64,000 nucleotides of DNA from CAWCTB01 sp963798275 (GTDB taxonomy: Bacteria > Acidobacteriota > Terriglobia > Terriglobales > Acidobacteriaceae), in NCBI GenBank assembly GCA_963798275.1, contig CAWCTB010000053.1, forward strand, positions 62,001-126,000, given 5' to 3'. A model generated the notes under the pieces. The model saw nothing but the letters and a program-made list of their open reading frames with translations, was not told the origin of the DNA and searched no databases. The translations under genes and the position numbers were made by a program. How positions within the stretch are numbered: the stretch's first letter is position 1; each line of letters begins with the position of its first letter. Below are positions 9,546 through 18,893 of the stretch, piece after piece.

Positions 9546-11771
9546 ATGCGGCACTCTATTTCACGATGGATCCGTTTGCTTGCAGCGCCTCTGATTCTTG
9601 CCATGGCGCTGCCCTGTTCCGCCACCGTCTTTGGCAATGTACGCGGTGTCGTGCACGACCCGCAGCATCGCCCCATCAGCGGTGCACACGCCACCCTTCA
9701 GGCCCAGGATTCGGCGTACACGCTTGCCATGGAGACCGATGCTGATGGTGCGTTTCACTTCGATGCAGTGCCCTTGGGCGCTTACATCGTCACCGCTGAC
9801 GCCCCCGGATTCGCGCCCCAGTCGCAGGTGCTGGTCGTGGTTTCCGGCTCGGCGCCGGTACTGCATTTCCAGCTTGCTGTCGCCACCGCGAATCAAGAGG
9901 TCACCGTCACTGCTTCTCCAGAGGACCTGAACCCCGATTCGCCCCGGCGCGACATTCTCATCAGCCAGCAGCAGATCTCCCGCTATGCCGGCGTGGACGC
10001 CAGCAACAGCTTCAAGATCATCACCGAATTTGTTCCCGGCTCCTACATGGTGCACGACCAGTTGCACGTTCGCGGTGGCCATCAGGTGACCTGGGCAATC
10101 GACGGCGTCCCCATCCCCAACACCAACATCGCCTCCAACGTGGGGCCCCAGTTCAACCCCAAAGACGTCTCCTACCTTCAGGCGGAAACCGGTAGCTTTG
10201 CTGCCGAATACGGCGACCGCACCTACGGCGTCTTTAACGTTGCTCCCAATACAGGTTTTGAACGTGATCGGCAGGCAGAACTCATCGCCAGCTATGGCAA
10301 CTACAACCAAACCGACGACTGGCTGAGTTTTGGCGACCACACTTCCAACTTTGCTTACTACGTCAGCGCCGGCGGCAATAACACCGATTGGGGTCTTGAG
10401 CCGCCTACCAGCGTCAACCTTCACAATCAGGCATCCGGCGGTGGCGGATTCACCTCGCTGATTTACAATCGCGATCCCAAGGATCAGTTTCGCTTCGATG
10501 CCGGCTTCAGGCTCGACTATTACCAGGTACCCAACGATCCGGATATGCAAGCGGCCGCGGTCAACGATCGCCAGCGCGAGCAGGACATCTTCGCTACCGC
10601 CACCTGGGTCCATACCTACTCGCCGGGTCTCATGCTCATCGCCTCGCCCTTCTATCACTTCAACCGCGCCGCCTACGAGGGGGGACCGAGCGACGTCCCC
10701 ATCACCACCGACAATCGTGCCTCCAACTACGAAGGCGGCCAGGTCACCCTGGCGGCGCTCAACTCCCGCAACAATGCTCGCGCCGGGATCTATGCTTTCG
10801 CCCAGCAGGACAACACCTACTTCTCACTGATTGCCAATGACGGCTCCGGCCAGCAATTCAGCCAGCGGGTTTATCCCGGCGGTTCTGTCTTTGCCGGCTT
10901 TCTCGAGGACCAGTTCAAGGCAGCATCATGGCTGACCTTCACCGGCGGACTTCGCATGACCCACTTTTCCGGCAGCATCACCGAAAACGCCTTCGATCCG
11001 CGGGCGGGAGTGGCTATCCAAGTACCTAAACTGAACTGGGTCTTGCGCGCCGCTTATTCGTATTACTACCAGCCGCCGCCGCTCGACACCGTTTCTGGTT
11101 CGCTGCTTGATTTCACCCAGAGCCAGGGACTGGGATTTCTCCCTCTGCAAGGTGAGCGCGACATCCAGCAGGAGTACGGCATCACCATTCCCATGCATAA
11201 CTGGGTTTCCACCATCACCTATTTCCACACCAGCGTCCGCAACTTCTTTGACCACGACGTGATTGGCAATTCCAACATCTTCCTGCCCCTCACCATTCAG
11301 GGTGCCATCATTGAGGGCGAGGAAGCCACCATCCGCTCGCCGCTGCTGCTCCATCGCTATCACGCTCACCTGGTTTACTCCCACCAACTGGCCCAGGGTG
11401 TCGGCGCCGTCACCGGTGGTCTTACCGATTTTTCCCCGCCGGAAGGAGGGTCGTTCTATCTTGACCACGACCAGCGCAACACGCTTTCCGCCGGCTGCGA
11501 TGGCGATCTGCCATGGCACAGTTTCGCCGCGCTCACGCTGAACTATGGTTCCGGCTTCCTCAACGGCGACGGTCCCGCTCATCTGCCCAGCTACTACACC
11601 CTCGATCTGTCCGTGGGAAAGTCGTTTGGCGAGAACTGGACGGTGCGCTTCATCGGCACCAACATCACCAACCAGCGCTATATGCTCGACACCAGCAATA
11701 CTTTTGGCGGTACCCATTGGGCCGATCCCGCCATGCTGGCCGGGCAGATAAAATTCCGCTTCCACTACTAG
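9546..11771 (+). CDS. TonB-dependent outer-membrane receptor with N-terminal carboxypeptidase-regulatory-like domain
   Basis: 741 aa from ATG 9546, with GGAG 9 bases upstream; a TTG at 9531 is in frame but overlaps that site. A signal peptide (SRWIRLLAAPLILAMALPCSA) is followed by a CarboxypepD_reg domain (about residues 30-110, NVRGVVHDPQHRPISGAHATL) and then a plug domain (DQLHVRGGHQVTWAIDGVPIPNTNI). The remainder is beta-barrel-like, with alternating aromatic residues, and ends in GQIKFRFHY, a typical outer-membrane terminal aromatic strand. Such receptors import large or scarce ligands using TonB energy. The substrate is not evident. The preceding Cys/His-rich protein and VKOR hint at metal handling, which is inference only. 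Confidence 0.9.
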   Translation: MRHSISRWIRLLAAPLILAMALPCSATVFGNVRGVVHDPQHRPISGAHATLQAQDSAYTLAMETDADGAFHFDAVPLGAYIVTADAPGFAPQSQVLVVVSGSAPVLHFQLAVATANQEVTVTASPEDLNPDSPRRDILISQQQISRYAGVDASNSFKIITEFVPGSYMVHDQLHVRGGHQVTWAIDGVPIPNTNIASNVGPQFNPKDVSYLQAETGSFAAEYGDRTYGVFNVAPNTGFERDRQAELIASYGNYNQTDDWLSFGDHTSNFAYYVSAGGNNTDWGLEPPTSVNLHNQASGGGGFTSLIYNRDPKDQFRFDAGFRLDYYQVPNDPDMQAAAVNDRQREQDIFATATWVHTYSPGLMLIASPFYHFNRAAYEGGPSDVPITTDNRASNYEGGQVTLAALNSRNNARAGIYAFAQQDNTYFSLIANDGSGQQFSQRVYPGGSVFAGFLEDQFKAASWLTFTGGLRMTHFSGSITENAFDPRAGVAIQVPKLNWVLRAAYSYYYQPPPLDTVSGSLLDFTQSQGLGFLPLQGERDIQQEYGITIPMHNWVSTITYFHTSVRNFFDHDVIGNSNIFLPLTIQGAIIEGEEATIRSPLLLHRYHAHLVYSHQLAQGVGAVTGGLTDFSPPEGGSFYLDHDQRNTLSAGCDGDLPWHSFAALTLNYGSGFLNGDGPAHLPSYYTLDLSVGKSFGENWTVRFIGTNITNQRYMLDTSNTFGGTHWADPAMLAGQIKFRFHY

Positions 11772-12284
11772 AAACTGTCTAGTGTTCTCATGGTCCGTAT
11801 TGAAAGGGCACGGCTTCAGCCGCGCCGGAAATACAATCCAACGCCGCCGTATGACCAATTCGTCCGGTTTCACAGTTAATGTAGTCCACGTCTCGCCTTG
11901 AAAGGGCACGGCTTCAGCCGTGCCGCATCTGGCATGAACGGAGTGGGGCTTTAGCCCCTGAGGGGACTCGGTCTACACCATCTCTGAAAATGCTTTAGTT
12001 GCCGGAACTGCGTACTTGGAAGCCCCGTATCGGCGGCGTGCCTCATGTTCGCGCGTGGACACCACTGCCCGGCTACGGACGGCGGAACTGCATTATCATT
12101 CCGAACAACTCCACCATATCGAAGTGCTGCCGGGCTGGCTTTCGGCGCCGCGTGGTCTCCAACGTGCTCCAAAAAAGATTAGATCGACTATCCTTGCCAA
12201 ACGATCTGCACACTTGGGGTTTGCGCGCCTGGAGGCATGAGCCATGGAACCCCGGCGCACAAGCTATCGGGCATGGGGAGCAGG
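11772..12284. other. Intergenic region with REP-like repeats
   Basis: No gene is supported. Two related repeat units (TGAAAGGGCACGGCTTCAGC followed by CGCGCC or CGTGCC) lie at about 11798-11825 and 11899-11925, and a GGGGCTTTAGCCCC hairpin lies at about 11945. The last 250 bases lead into the ABC permease gene and are open in several frames but without recognisable protein. Confidence 0.5.
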
Positions 12285-14708
12285 ATGCGAAATCTAGTGC
12301 CAAACCTTCGCCACAGCCTGCGCAGGATGCGCAAGAATCCCGGCATGACCGCCACTGTTCTGCTGACCTTGGCGCTGGGTATTGGCGCCACCACCGCGAT
12401 CTTCACTGTGGATTACGCGACCCTGCTTGCGCCGTTGCCCTACGACAAGCCCCAGCAGCTTGTCATCGTGTGGTCGAAGATCGGCGGCAATCGCAACGCG
12501 GTCTCCGCCGGAGATTTTACCGATTGGAAGCAGCAGGCAACGGCATTTGCGGACATGCAAGCCTGGACCGCCGGCTCGTTCAACGTCGCTACTCACGAGC
12601 AGCCTGAATACGTCGAAGGACGGGTCAACACTCCCGGGCTCTATCGCATGTTGGGTTACCGATTCGCGCTGGGTCGCGATTTCCTTCCTGCGGAAGGACA
12701 GCCCGGACACGACCACGTGGTGATTCTGACTCACAAGTATTGGATGCAGCGGGGCAGCGACTCCAACGCCCTCGGCACCACCGTGCCCATCAATGGCGAA
12801 CCCTACACCGTGGTTGGAGTGCTCGCTCCCGGCCTCACCGATCGCGGCCAGGGACAAATCACCGTGCCGCTTTCCTTCAAGCCCGAGCAGATGAATCATG
12901 CCTTTCACTGGTTGGACGTAATGGGAAGGCTGAAACCAGGCGTGACCCGGAAACAGGCGCAGGACAACATGGATGCGGTCACCGCCCACCTCGCTCAGGC
13001 CTATCCGCAGACCAACAAGGGCTGGGGTGCTTTGGTCGAGCCGCTCAAAAACGACTTCATCCCGCCCGAGCGCATTCAGATGCTCTGGCTGCTGTTGGGC
13101 GCCGTGGGATTCCTCCTGCTGATCGCCTGCGTAAATGTGGCCAATCTGCTGCTGGCCAGGGGCGTCACCCGTCAGAAAGAAATCGCGGTTCGCAGTGCAT
13201 TAGGCGGTGCCCGCGCCGATATATTCCGGCAGTTATTGACTGAGAGCTTCCTGCTTTCCGTCCTGGGAGGAGCGCTGGGTGTGGGCGTAGGCTACATTGT
13301 GCTCCGCGCGATCGTGGCCGTGTTGCCTCCCAATACCCTGCCGAGCGAAGCTGACCTTACCCTGAATCTTCCCATTTTGTCGGTTACCCTTCTGACCACC
13401 ACTCTTGCCGGCATGCTTGCTGGCTGGGCTCCTGCCTGGTATGCCGCGCGCATCGATCCGGCAGAAGCGCTCAAGGAGGGTGGACGTTCGGGAACCAGCG
13501 GCGGGCATCATCGGCTGCGCAAAGCGCTCGTCGTCGGTGAGTTTGCCCTGGCGCTTACGCTGCTCACCGGAGCAGGCTTGGCGATTCACAGCTTGGTGAA
13601 ACTTTTGCATGTGGACCTCGGCGTCCGCACTGACCACATCCTCACCTTCTATCTTCCGGTACCAGACACACGCTCCAGGCAACCGGACGACATCTGGGCC
13701 TACTACCGCCAGATTCTTGCCGAGATCAGCGCCGTTCCCGGCGTTTCGCATGCCGCAGTCTCGACCGGGCTCCCCTTACGCGGGGCCGGTTGGGGAACGC
13801 AATTCACCGTGGTGGGACGACCGGCGTATGCCGACCCGTCCCAGCGTCCGGGAACGGGATTTGGCATGGTCACCCCAGACTACTTCGACACCTTTGGCAT
13901 TCGTGTGGTGAAAGGACGCGCCCTCAACGCTCAAGACACGTCTTCGAACCTCAAGGTAGTGATGGTGAATGACGAGTTCGTTACCCGCTATCTGAAAGGA
14001 ACGGATCCGCTGCTGCAGCGCCTGTCCATCGAGCAATTGATTCCCGGAGTCACGCGACTGGGACCGCCGGCCGAGTGGCAAATTGTCGGTGTCTACCCCA
14101 CCGTCCGAAGCGGCGGAATGCGCCGCGATAGCCCGGAGGTCCTGGTCTCCTTCTGGCAGTTACCCTGGCCCGACGCGTACATTGGCGTTCGCACCGCGCA
14201 GGATCCGGCCCGGATGCTTTCGAGTATCGCTGCAGCCGTGCATCGTGTCGATCCGCAGATTGCTCTCGCCGTACCGCGCACCATGGAACAGGTGCGGGAC
14301 AGTGTGCTCGCCAATGACCGGTTCACGGCTATTTTGTTTACCAGCTTTGCTGCGGTAGCGCTGCTGTTGTGCGCTTTGGGTGTCTATGGCGTGATGGCGT
14401 TCTCCGTCGCACAACGCTCGCGCGAGATTGGTTTGCGGATGGCGCTCGGCGCTGGCCGCAATCGCGTGCTGGCGCAGTTGCTCAAAGAGGGCATGATGCT
14501 CGCCTGCACCGGGCTGATACTCGGGTTGGTTGGCGCCTGCTTTGTGGGCCGGGCCATGCAAAGCATGTTGTTTGGTGTGGGCGCAATCGATCTGTCTGCA
14601 TTTCTTGCCGTGGACTTCGTACTTCTGGCTACAGCCTTGGCGGCCTGCTACCTGCCCGCGCGCCGGGCCGCATCGATCGAGCCCATGGAGGCGTTACGGC
14701 TGGAGTAA
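12285..14708 (+). CDS. ADOP-type ABC transporter permease (FtsX/MacB_PCD duplicated)
   Basis: 807 aa from ATG 12285 (GGGGAG just upstream); an upstream ATG at 12237 is in frame but too close to its GGAGG. The protein has the two-fold layout of acidobacterial duplicated orphan permeases. A first helix sits in KNPGMTATVLLTLALGIGATTAIF, followed by a MacB-like periplasmic domain (residues about 50-260), three helices near 280-410 (LLGAVGFLLLIACVNVANLLLARG, then QKEIAVRSALGGARADIFRQ), a second start helix and periplasmic domain (about 430-680), and a final FtsX core (LLCALGVYGVMAFSVAQRSREIGLRMALGAG...). No ATPase gene adjoins it, which is usual for the group. The substrate is unknown; MacB relatives export peptides, lipids or antibiotics. 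Confidence 0.92.
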   Translation: MRNLVPNLRHSLRRMRKNPGMTATVLLTLALGIGATTAIFTVDYATLLAPLPYDKPQQLVIVWSKIGGNRNAVSAGDFTDWKQQATAFADMQAWTAGSFNVATHEQPEYVEGRVNTPGLYRMLGYRFALGRDFLPAEGQPGHDHVVILTHKYWMQRGSDSNALGTTVPINGEPYTVVGVLAPGLTDRGQGQITVPLSFKPEQMNHAFHWLDVMGRLKPGVTRKQAQDNMDAVTAHLAQAYPQTNKGWGALVEPLKNDFIPPERIQMLWLLLGAVGFLLLIACVNVANLLLARGVTRQKEIAVRSALGGARADIFRQLLTESFLLSVLGGALGVGVGYIVLRAIVAVLPPNTLPSEADLTLNLPILSVTLLTTTLAGMLAGWAPAWYAARIDPAEALKEGGRSGTSGGHHRLRKALVVGEFALALTLLTGAGLAIHSLVKLLHVDLGVRTDHILTFYLPVPDTRSRQPDDIWAYYRQILAEISAVPGVSHAAVSTGLPLRGAGWGTQFTVVGRPAYADPSQRPGTGFGMVTPDYFDTFGIRVVKGRALNAQDTSSNLKVVMVNDEFVTRYLKGTDPLLQRLSIEQLIPGVTRLGPPAEWQIVGVYPTVRSGGMRRDSPEVLVSFWQLPWPDAYIGVRTAQDPARMLSSIAAAVHRVDPQIALAVPRTMEQVRDSVLANDRFTAILFTSFAAVALLLCALGVYGVMAFSVAQRSREIGLRMALGAGRNRVLAQLLKEGMMLACTGLILGLVGACFVGRAMQSMLFGVGAIDLSAFLAVDFVLLATALAACYLPARRAASIEPMEALRLE

Positions 14709-14711
14709 GCA

Positions 14712-15518
14712 CTAGTGCTCATGGTCCCCATGCGAATGACGATGCGGGTGCGAGTGGGTGATGCCTCCGTGCGAGTGACGATGAGCGTGCACCAGATTGG
14801 CTCGCAACAGCAGGTCGGCGTTGGAAAGAATCTCCGCCGTGCTGCCCTCCGCTGCCACCTTGCCCTCTTCCAGCACGAACACCCGGTCGGCAATGTCTTC
14901 CACGATCTCCAGTTGCTGGGTGGCGGTGATGACCGTCTTTGAACCGCTCTTCCAGCTCTGAATCAGGTCGATGAGATGGCTCTGCGTCCGCGGATCGAGC
15001 GCCGAGGTCGGTTCGTCAAGCAGCAGCACGTCAGGATCGAGGACGATAGCCGAAGCCAGCGCTACTCTCTTCTTCTCCCCGCCCGAGAGGCGGTAGGGCG
15101 CGCGGTCGCGCAGGCCGGCGATGTCCATCAGCTCGAGCGCCGCCTGCACTCGTTCGACGATTTCGTCGCGAGGCCAGCCTAGCTGCAGCGGACCGAAGGC
15201 AACTTCGTCGAAGACCGTGGGATTGAACAACTGCACGTCGGGGTTCTGAAAGACCAGGCCTACTCGTCGCCGGAACGCCACCGCGTTGCCGTCACTCTCG
15301 AAAAGCTTCGGCGTAAGTTCCTGCCCGTCGAAGCTCACCGCTCCCCGGGAAGGGAAGTAGAGCGCATCAAGGACACGCAGCAGCGTGGACTTCCCTGATC
15401 CGTTCGGCCCCAAAAGAGCGACCGACGATCCGGCGGCAATGCTCAGCGACAGACCCTGCAGCGCCGGAACCCGCTCGTATGCGTAGTGCACATCGCGACA
15501 TTGAAAGAGCGGATTCAT
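14712..15518 (-). CDS. cbiO: Energy-coupling factor ABC transporter ATPase for nickel/cobalt (CbiO-like)
   Basis: 268 aa. It contains Walker A GPNGSGKST (residues 37-45), a Q-loop in VGLVFQNPDVQLF, signature LSGGEKKRVALASA and Walker B VLLLDEPTSALD. This is the arrangement of CbiO/NikO, the ATPase that energises group I ECF importers of Co2+ or Ni2+. The C-terminus is a histidine-rich tail (HAHRHSHGG..HSHPHRHSHGDHEH), a likely metal-binding or metal-storage tail that supports a Ni/Co substrate. The start ATG at 15518 lies 16 bases after the stop of the fused CbiM-CbiQ gene, so the two are one operon. The tail is not part of the standard ATPase domain. Confidence 0.9.
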   Translation of the reverse strand: MNPLFQCRDVHYAYERVPALQGLSLSIAAGSSVALLGPNGSGKSTLLRVLDALYFPSRGAVSFDGQELTPKLFESDGNAVAFRRRVGLVFQNPDVQLFNPTVFDEVAFGPLQLGWPRDEIVERVQAALELMDIAGLRDRAPYRLSGGEKKRVALASAIVLDPDVLLLDEPTSALDPRTQSHLIDLIQSWKSGSKTVITATQQLEIVEDIADRVFVLEEGKVAAEGSTAEILSNADLLLRANLVHAHRHSHGGITHSHPHRHSHGDHEH

Positions 15519-15534
15519 GCGACGTCGATCTTGC

Positions 15535-17436
15535 TTATCTCCTGCCGAACCATACCAGAATCGCCGCGCCCGCCAGGAACGCGATCAGCGCACCGTAATC
15601 GCCCGTACCCATGGCGAACTCCGGCAAGGTGCGCACCTCGCCGCGATAGCCGCGTGATTGCATGGCGAGAAACACTTCCTGGCTCAAGTCCATGCTCTTG
15701 CTCATCAGCACGCCGGCCGTGCGCGCTACCATGCGGCGCTGCTCCGGGCCGGGTAGCACGCCCACGCTTCTGCTCTGCCGCGCTTCGAACATCTGGCTCG
15801 CTGTCTCCACCAGCAGAAAGATGTAGCGATGCGCCATACCCAGCATCATCACCGCTTCTTTCGGGACATGAAAGGCGCGCAGCGCCTTCAGCAACTGCGC
15901 CCACGGCGTACACAGCACCAGCGTGGTAGTGAGCGTCACGGCCGTCTCGACCCGCAGCAGTAGCAGGCCCGCCGTATTCAGCCCTTGCGACGTGATGCGC
16001 AGGGTTTCTCCGGCATAGCCGGGCAGCAGATCGCCCGGCGTCAGAAACAGCGCCGGAAAAGCGATCACGCCGGTGAACCCCAAAACAACCAGCCACACGC
16101 GCTTCACTAAAGTTGCCAGACTCACGCGCGAGGCAACCGCCACAAGACATGCCCCGCAGAACGCGATCGCCAGCGCATCCATGCGGTGCACCAGCGTCAC
16201 CGCTATCACCAGGGCAAACACGCCCGCCACGCGCACTCGCGGATCGAGCGACTGCAGCAATCCGGCTTCGCGTGCGGTTTGCTCGGCGGTCAGCGCGTGA
16301 CTCAGGGCGCGACTGAAACCGACCAGCGTGCGGGCCACATAGCCGTTGCCGGTCATGAGCTGCCAACGGCTGGCCGCCGCGCCCGCAGCAACCCTTGCAC
16401 CAGTAGTGAAATCAGCAATACAGAAGCCCACACCAAACATGGCGGACAGCAGGTACCCCAGCGACGGACTGCGGATGATTGCCGGCGCGTACGACGGGAA
16501 CGGTGCAGTCCACAAGCTCGAAAGCCGCCGCAGACCCACAGGCGCAACCTTCGGCACTGGATGGTCGCCTGAGGCCGCCGCAATTTGTGCCCGCGCTTCC
16601 GGGCTGGCGAAGTCGGCCGGAAGCCACTCTCCCCACGCCTTGCCGGCGGCGAGCACGCCGATGGGAGTCAGTACAAGCAGCAGCGCAACCGTTGTCCAAA
16701 GCCGGCGCAGCGATCGCGCCGCGACGTAGTCAGCCGAGCTGCCGCTAAGCGACGCCATTCCCGCCGTAGCTTGCAGCAGCGCAGGATCCGCTGACTGCAG
16801 GTAGGCCACCAGTCCAGCCGTAATGGCCGCTTCCGCCAGTCCGGCAAAGGTCAGGTGCCCGAGCATCATCGCCGGAACCGCTATCGCCAGCGGATACGGC
16901 GCGTACAGCGGTGTGCCGTTAGCGGAGTGGAACAGCGCGGGCTGAATGCCGAATTCGACAGCAGCCGCCAGGGCCGCGGCATTCACCGCCAGATAGCCCG
17001 CTACTCCGGCTGCGATTACGCGGCGCCGCGACTGGATGGCCGCGCTGCCCGCGAGCAGCCGATAGCTGCCATACGCCACCAGCGAGCCGATGATCGCCAT
17101 GTTCAGGCAGTTGGCGCCCAGCGTGCTGATGCCGCCATCACCGAAGAACAGCGCCTGGATCGCAATCGCCAGCGACAATGCCAGCACCGCTCCCGCGGGC
17201 CCCAGAACAATCGCGGCGATGGTCACTCCCAGCGCGTGGCCGGTGGTGCCGCCGGGCAGCGGCAGGTTGAACATCATCACCACGAACGAGAATGCCGCGA
17301 AGACGGAGATGAGCGGCACAACCCGCGTCAACAGAACCCGCTTCAGCCGGCGCAGCGCAACGTACCAGCCCGCTATCGCTCCTCCGTAGAGGACGGCGCA
17401 GGTGGACGGGCTCAGATATCCGTCGGGAATGTGCAT
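15535..17436 (-). CDS. Fused CbiM-CbiQ nickel/cobalt ECF transporter membrane protein
   Basis: 633 aa. The N-terminal part (about 1-230) is CbiM/NikM: it begins MHIPDGYLSP, where the N-terminal Met-His supplies metal ligands in NikM, and it keeps the later His in LPGGTTGHALGVTIAAIVLGPAGA. A middle segment (about 230-340, KAWGEWLPADF..LSSLWTAPFPSYAP) resembles the CbiN/NikN-type extension found in fused CbiM proteins. The last 290 residues are the transmembrane T component CbiQ (RVRVAGVFALVIAVTLVHRMD, HVPKEAVMMLGMAHRYIFLLVETASQMFEARQSR). Thus S and T components are fused in one chain, with the ATPase encoded downstream. No cobalamin riboswitch or obvious NikR site was found upstream. Ni versus Co cannot be decided from sequence. 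Confidence 0.9.
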   Translation of the reverse strand: MHIPDGYLSPSTCAVLYGGAIAGWYVALRRLKRVLLTRVVPLISVFAAFSFVVMMFNLPLPGGTTGHALGVTIAAIVLGPAGAVLALSLAIAIQALFFGDGGISTLGANCLNMAIIGSLVAYGSYRLLAGSAAIQSRRRVIAAGVAGYLAVNAAALAAAVEFGIQPALFHSANGTPLYAPYPLAIAVPAMMLGHLTFAGLAEAAITAGLVAYLQSADPALLQATAGMASLSGSSADYVAARSLRRLWTTVALLLVLTPIGVLAAGKAWGEWLPADFASPEARAQIAAASGDHPVPKVAPVGLRRLSSLWTAPFPSYAPAIIRSPSLGYLLSAMFGVGFCIADFTTGARVAAGAAASRWQLMTGNGYVARTLVGFSRALSHALTAEQTAREAGLLQSLDPRVRVAGVFALVIAVTLVHRMDALAIAFCGACLVAVASRVSLATLVKRVWLVVLGFTGVIAFPALFLTPGDLLPGYAGETLRITSQGLNTAGLLLLRVETAVTLTTTLVLCTPWAQLLKALRAFHVPKEAVMMLGMAHRYIFLLVETASQMFEARQSRSVGVLPGPEQRRMVARTAGVLMSKSMDLSQEVFLAMQSRGYRGEVRTLPEFAMGTGDYGALIAFLAGAAILVWFGRR

Positions 17437-17494
17437 CGAGGCTCTAGGGCGCTACCGCCTCTGATTATAGCCAGCAAAACCAAAAGCTCCCCGC

Positions 17495-17529
17495 CTACTA
17501 CCACTATCCACTATCCACTACCCACTAAT
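17495..17529. repeat. Heptanucleotide tandem array (CACTATC type)
   Basis: Five 7-bp units in register: CTACTAC, CACTATC, CACTATC, CACTACC, CACTAAT. The array overlaps the last codons and stop of the tryptophanase gene (stop at 17511-17513). Confidence 0.75.
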
Positions 17530-18893
17530 CGGTCCGCCATCGGCTCCAGGTGCGCGGTGAAGTGCCGCAGGAACGGCGCCTCATACGTCAGCCGCATGCC
17601 CTTGATCTGCTCGCGCCGCTCCCACACCCGCAGAATGATCTCCACCACATAATCGATGTGGCTCTGGGTGTACACCCGTCGCGGAATCGCCAGCCGCACC
17701 AACTCCATCTTTGCGGCCCCGGCAAACATCAGGCTGCCAATCTCCACCGACCGGATGCCGCCTTCCAGATACAGCTCCGTGGCCAGCGCCACGCCCGGAA
17801 ACTGCTCCACCGGTACGTGCGGCAGAAACGCCTTCGCATCGAGATAAATCGCGTGCCCGCCCGGCGGCTGCACGATCGGCACACCATGCTCGGCAATGTG
17901 ATTGCCCAGGTACGCTGTCGACGCGATGCGGTAGCGCAGGTAATCTTCTTCCAGCGACTCCTGTATGCCCACCGCCACTGCCTCCAGATCGCGCCCCGCC
18001 ATTCCGCCGTACGTGGGATACCCCTCGGTAAGGATCAGCAGGTCCTGCTCCTGCCGCGCCAGCAGATCGTCATTCGTACACAGGAAGCCCCCAATGTTGG
18101 CCATGCCATCTTTCTTGGCCGACATGGTGCAGCCATCGCCCAGCGCAAACATCTCCTGCGCAATCTGCTTGGGTGTCTTCGCCGCGTAGCCCGGCTCGCG
18201 CAGCTTGATGAAGTAGGCGTTCTCGGCAAAGCGGCAGGCATCGAAGTACAGCGGAATGCCATGCTTGCGGCACACTGCGGCCACTGCCTTGGCGTTTTCC
18301 ATCGACACCGGCTGCCCGCCGCCGGAATTATTCGTCACCGTCAGCATCACCAGCGGAATGCGTTCGCGCCCCACACGCGCGATCAACTCCTCCAGCGCCG
18401 CAACATCCATATTGCCCTTGAAGGGAAGACGGGTCTCCGGATGCCGTGCCTCGGGAATCGGCAGGTCGACCGCCTCCGCGCCGACAAACTCGACGTTGGC
18501 GCGCGTGGTATCGAAGTGCGTGTTGTTGGGCACCACGTCGCCCTTCTTGCACATCACGCTGAACAGGATTCGCTCCGCCGCCCGTCCCTGGTGCGTGGGG
18601 ATCACGTGGGTGTAGCCGAAAATGTCCTGCACCGAGTGCTTGAAGTGGTCGAAGCTCTTGCTGCCGGCGTAGCTCTCGTCGCCCTCCATCATCGCCGCCC
18701 ACTGGTGCGTCGACATCGCGCCCGTGCCCGAGTCGGTCAGCAGGTCGATCAGCACATCGTCGGCGGGCAACAGAAACAGGTTGTAATGCGCGGCGCGCAA
18801 CAGTTCTTCGCGCTGCTCGCGGGTGGTCCAGCGGATGGGTTCCACGCTCTTAATGCGGAATGGCTCGATGATGGTCTTCGTCTTGGTCGGCAT
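17511..18893 (-). CDS. tnaA: Tryptophanase (beta-eliminating PLP lyase)
   Basis: 460 aa, the usual family length. Tryptophanase cleaves L-tryptophan to indole, pyruvate and ammonia in the cytoplasm. Hallmarks: the N-terminal EPFRIKSVEPI, IDLLTDSGTGAMS, GDESYAGS, the THQGRAAE substrate loop, FDACRFAENAYFIK with the PLP-binding Asp, and the Schiff-base Lys of MSAKKDGM (residue 261). The segment RSVEIGSLMF has Ile where tyrosine phenol-lyase has the phenol-binding Arg (MERG), so tryptophanase is favoured over tyrosine phenol-lyase. No TnaC-like leader or TnaB permease is seen. The last residues (DRLVGSG) are encoded by a 7-bp tandem array, so the C-terminus may have been altered by it. Confidence 0.9.
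   Translation of the reverse strand: MPTKTKTIIEPFRIKSVEPIRWTTREQREELLRAAHYNLFLLPADDVLIDLLTDSGTGAMSTHQWAAMMEGDESYAGSKSFDHFKHSVQDIFGYTHVIPTHQGRAAERILFSVMCKKGDVVPNNTHFDTTRANVEFVGAEAVDLPIPEARHPETRLPFKGNMDVAALEELIARVGRERIPLVMLTVTNNSGGGQPVSMENAKAVAAVCRKHGIPLYFDACRFAENAYFIKLREPGYAAKTPKQIAQEMFALGDGCTMSAKKDGMANIGGFLCTNDDLLARQEQDLLILTEGYPTYGGMAGRDLEAVAVGIQESLEEDYLRYRIASTAYLGNHIAEHGVPIVQPPGGHAIYLDAKAFLPHVPVEQFPGVALATELYLEGGIRSVEIGSLMFAGAAKMELVRLAIPRRVYTQSHIDYVVEIILRVWERREQIKGMRLTYEAPFLRHFTAHLEPMADRLVGSG

Noticed and set aside
11999..12607. 202-codon frame overlapping the start of the ADOP permease
   Set aside because: Out of frame with the permease, Arg/His-rich, and not similar to any family.
17437..17494. 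Cobalamin riboswitch upstream of the Ni/Co transporter
   Set aside because: Only 58 bases lie between the genes before the heptad array, and no B12-box-like sequence is present.
17511..18893. Tyrosine phenol-lyase instead of tryptophanase
   Set aside because: The Arg of the tyrosine phenol-lyase MERG motif is replaced by Ile in VEIGS, as in tryptophanase.
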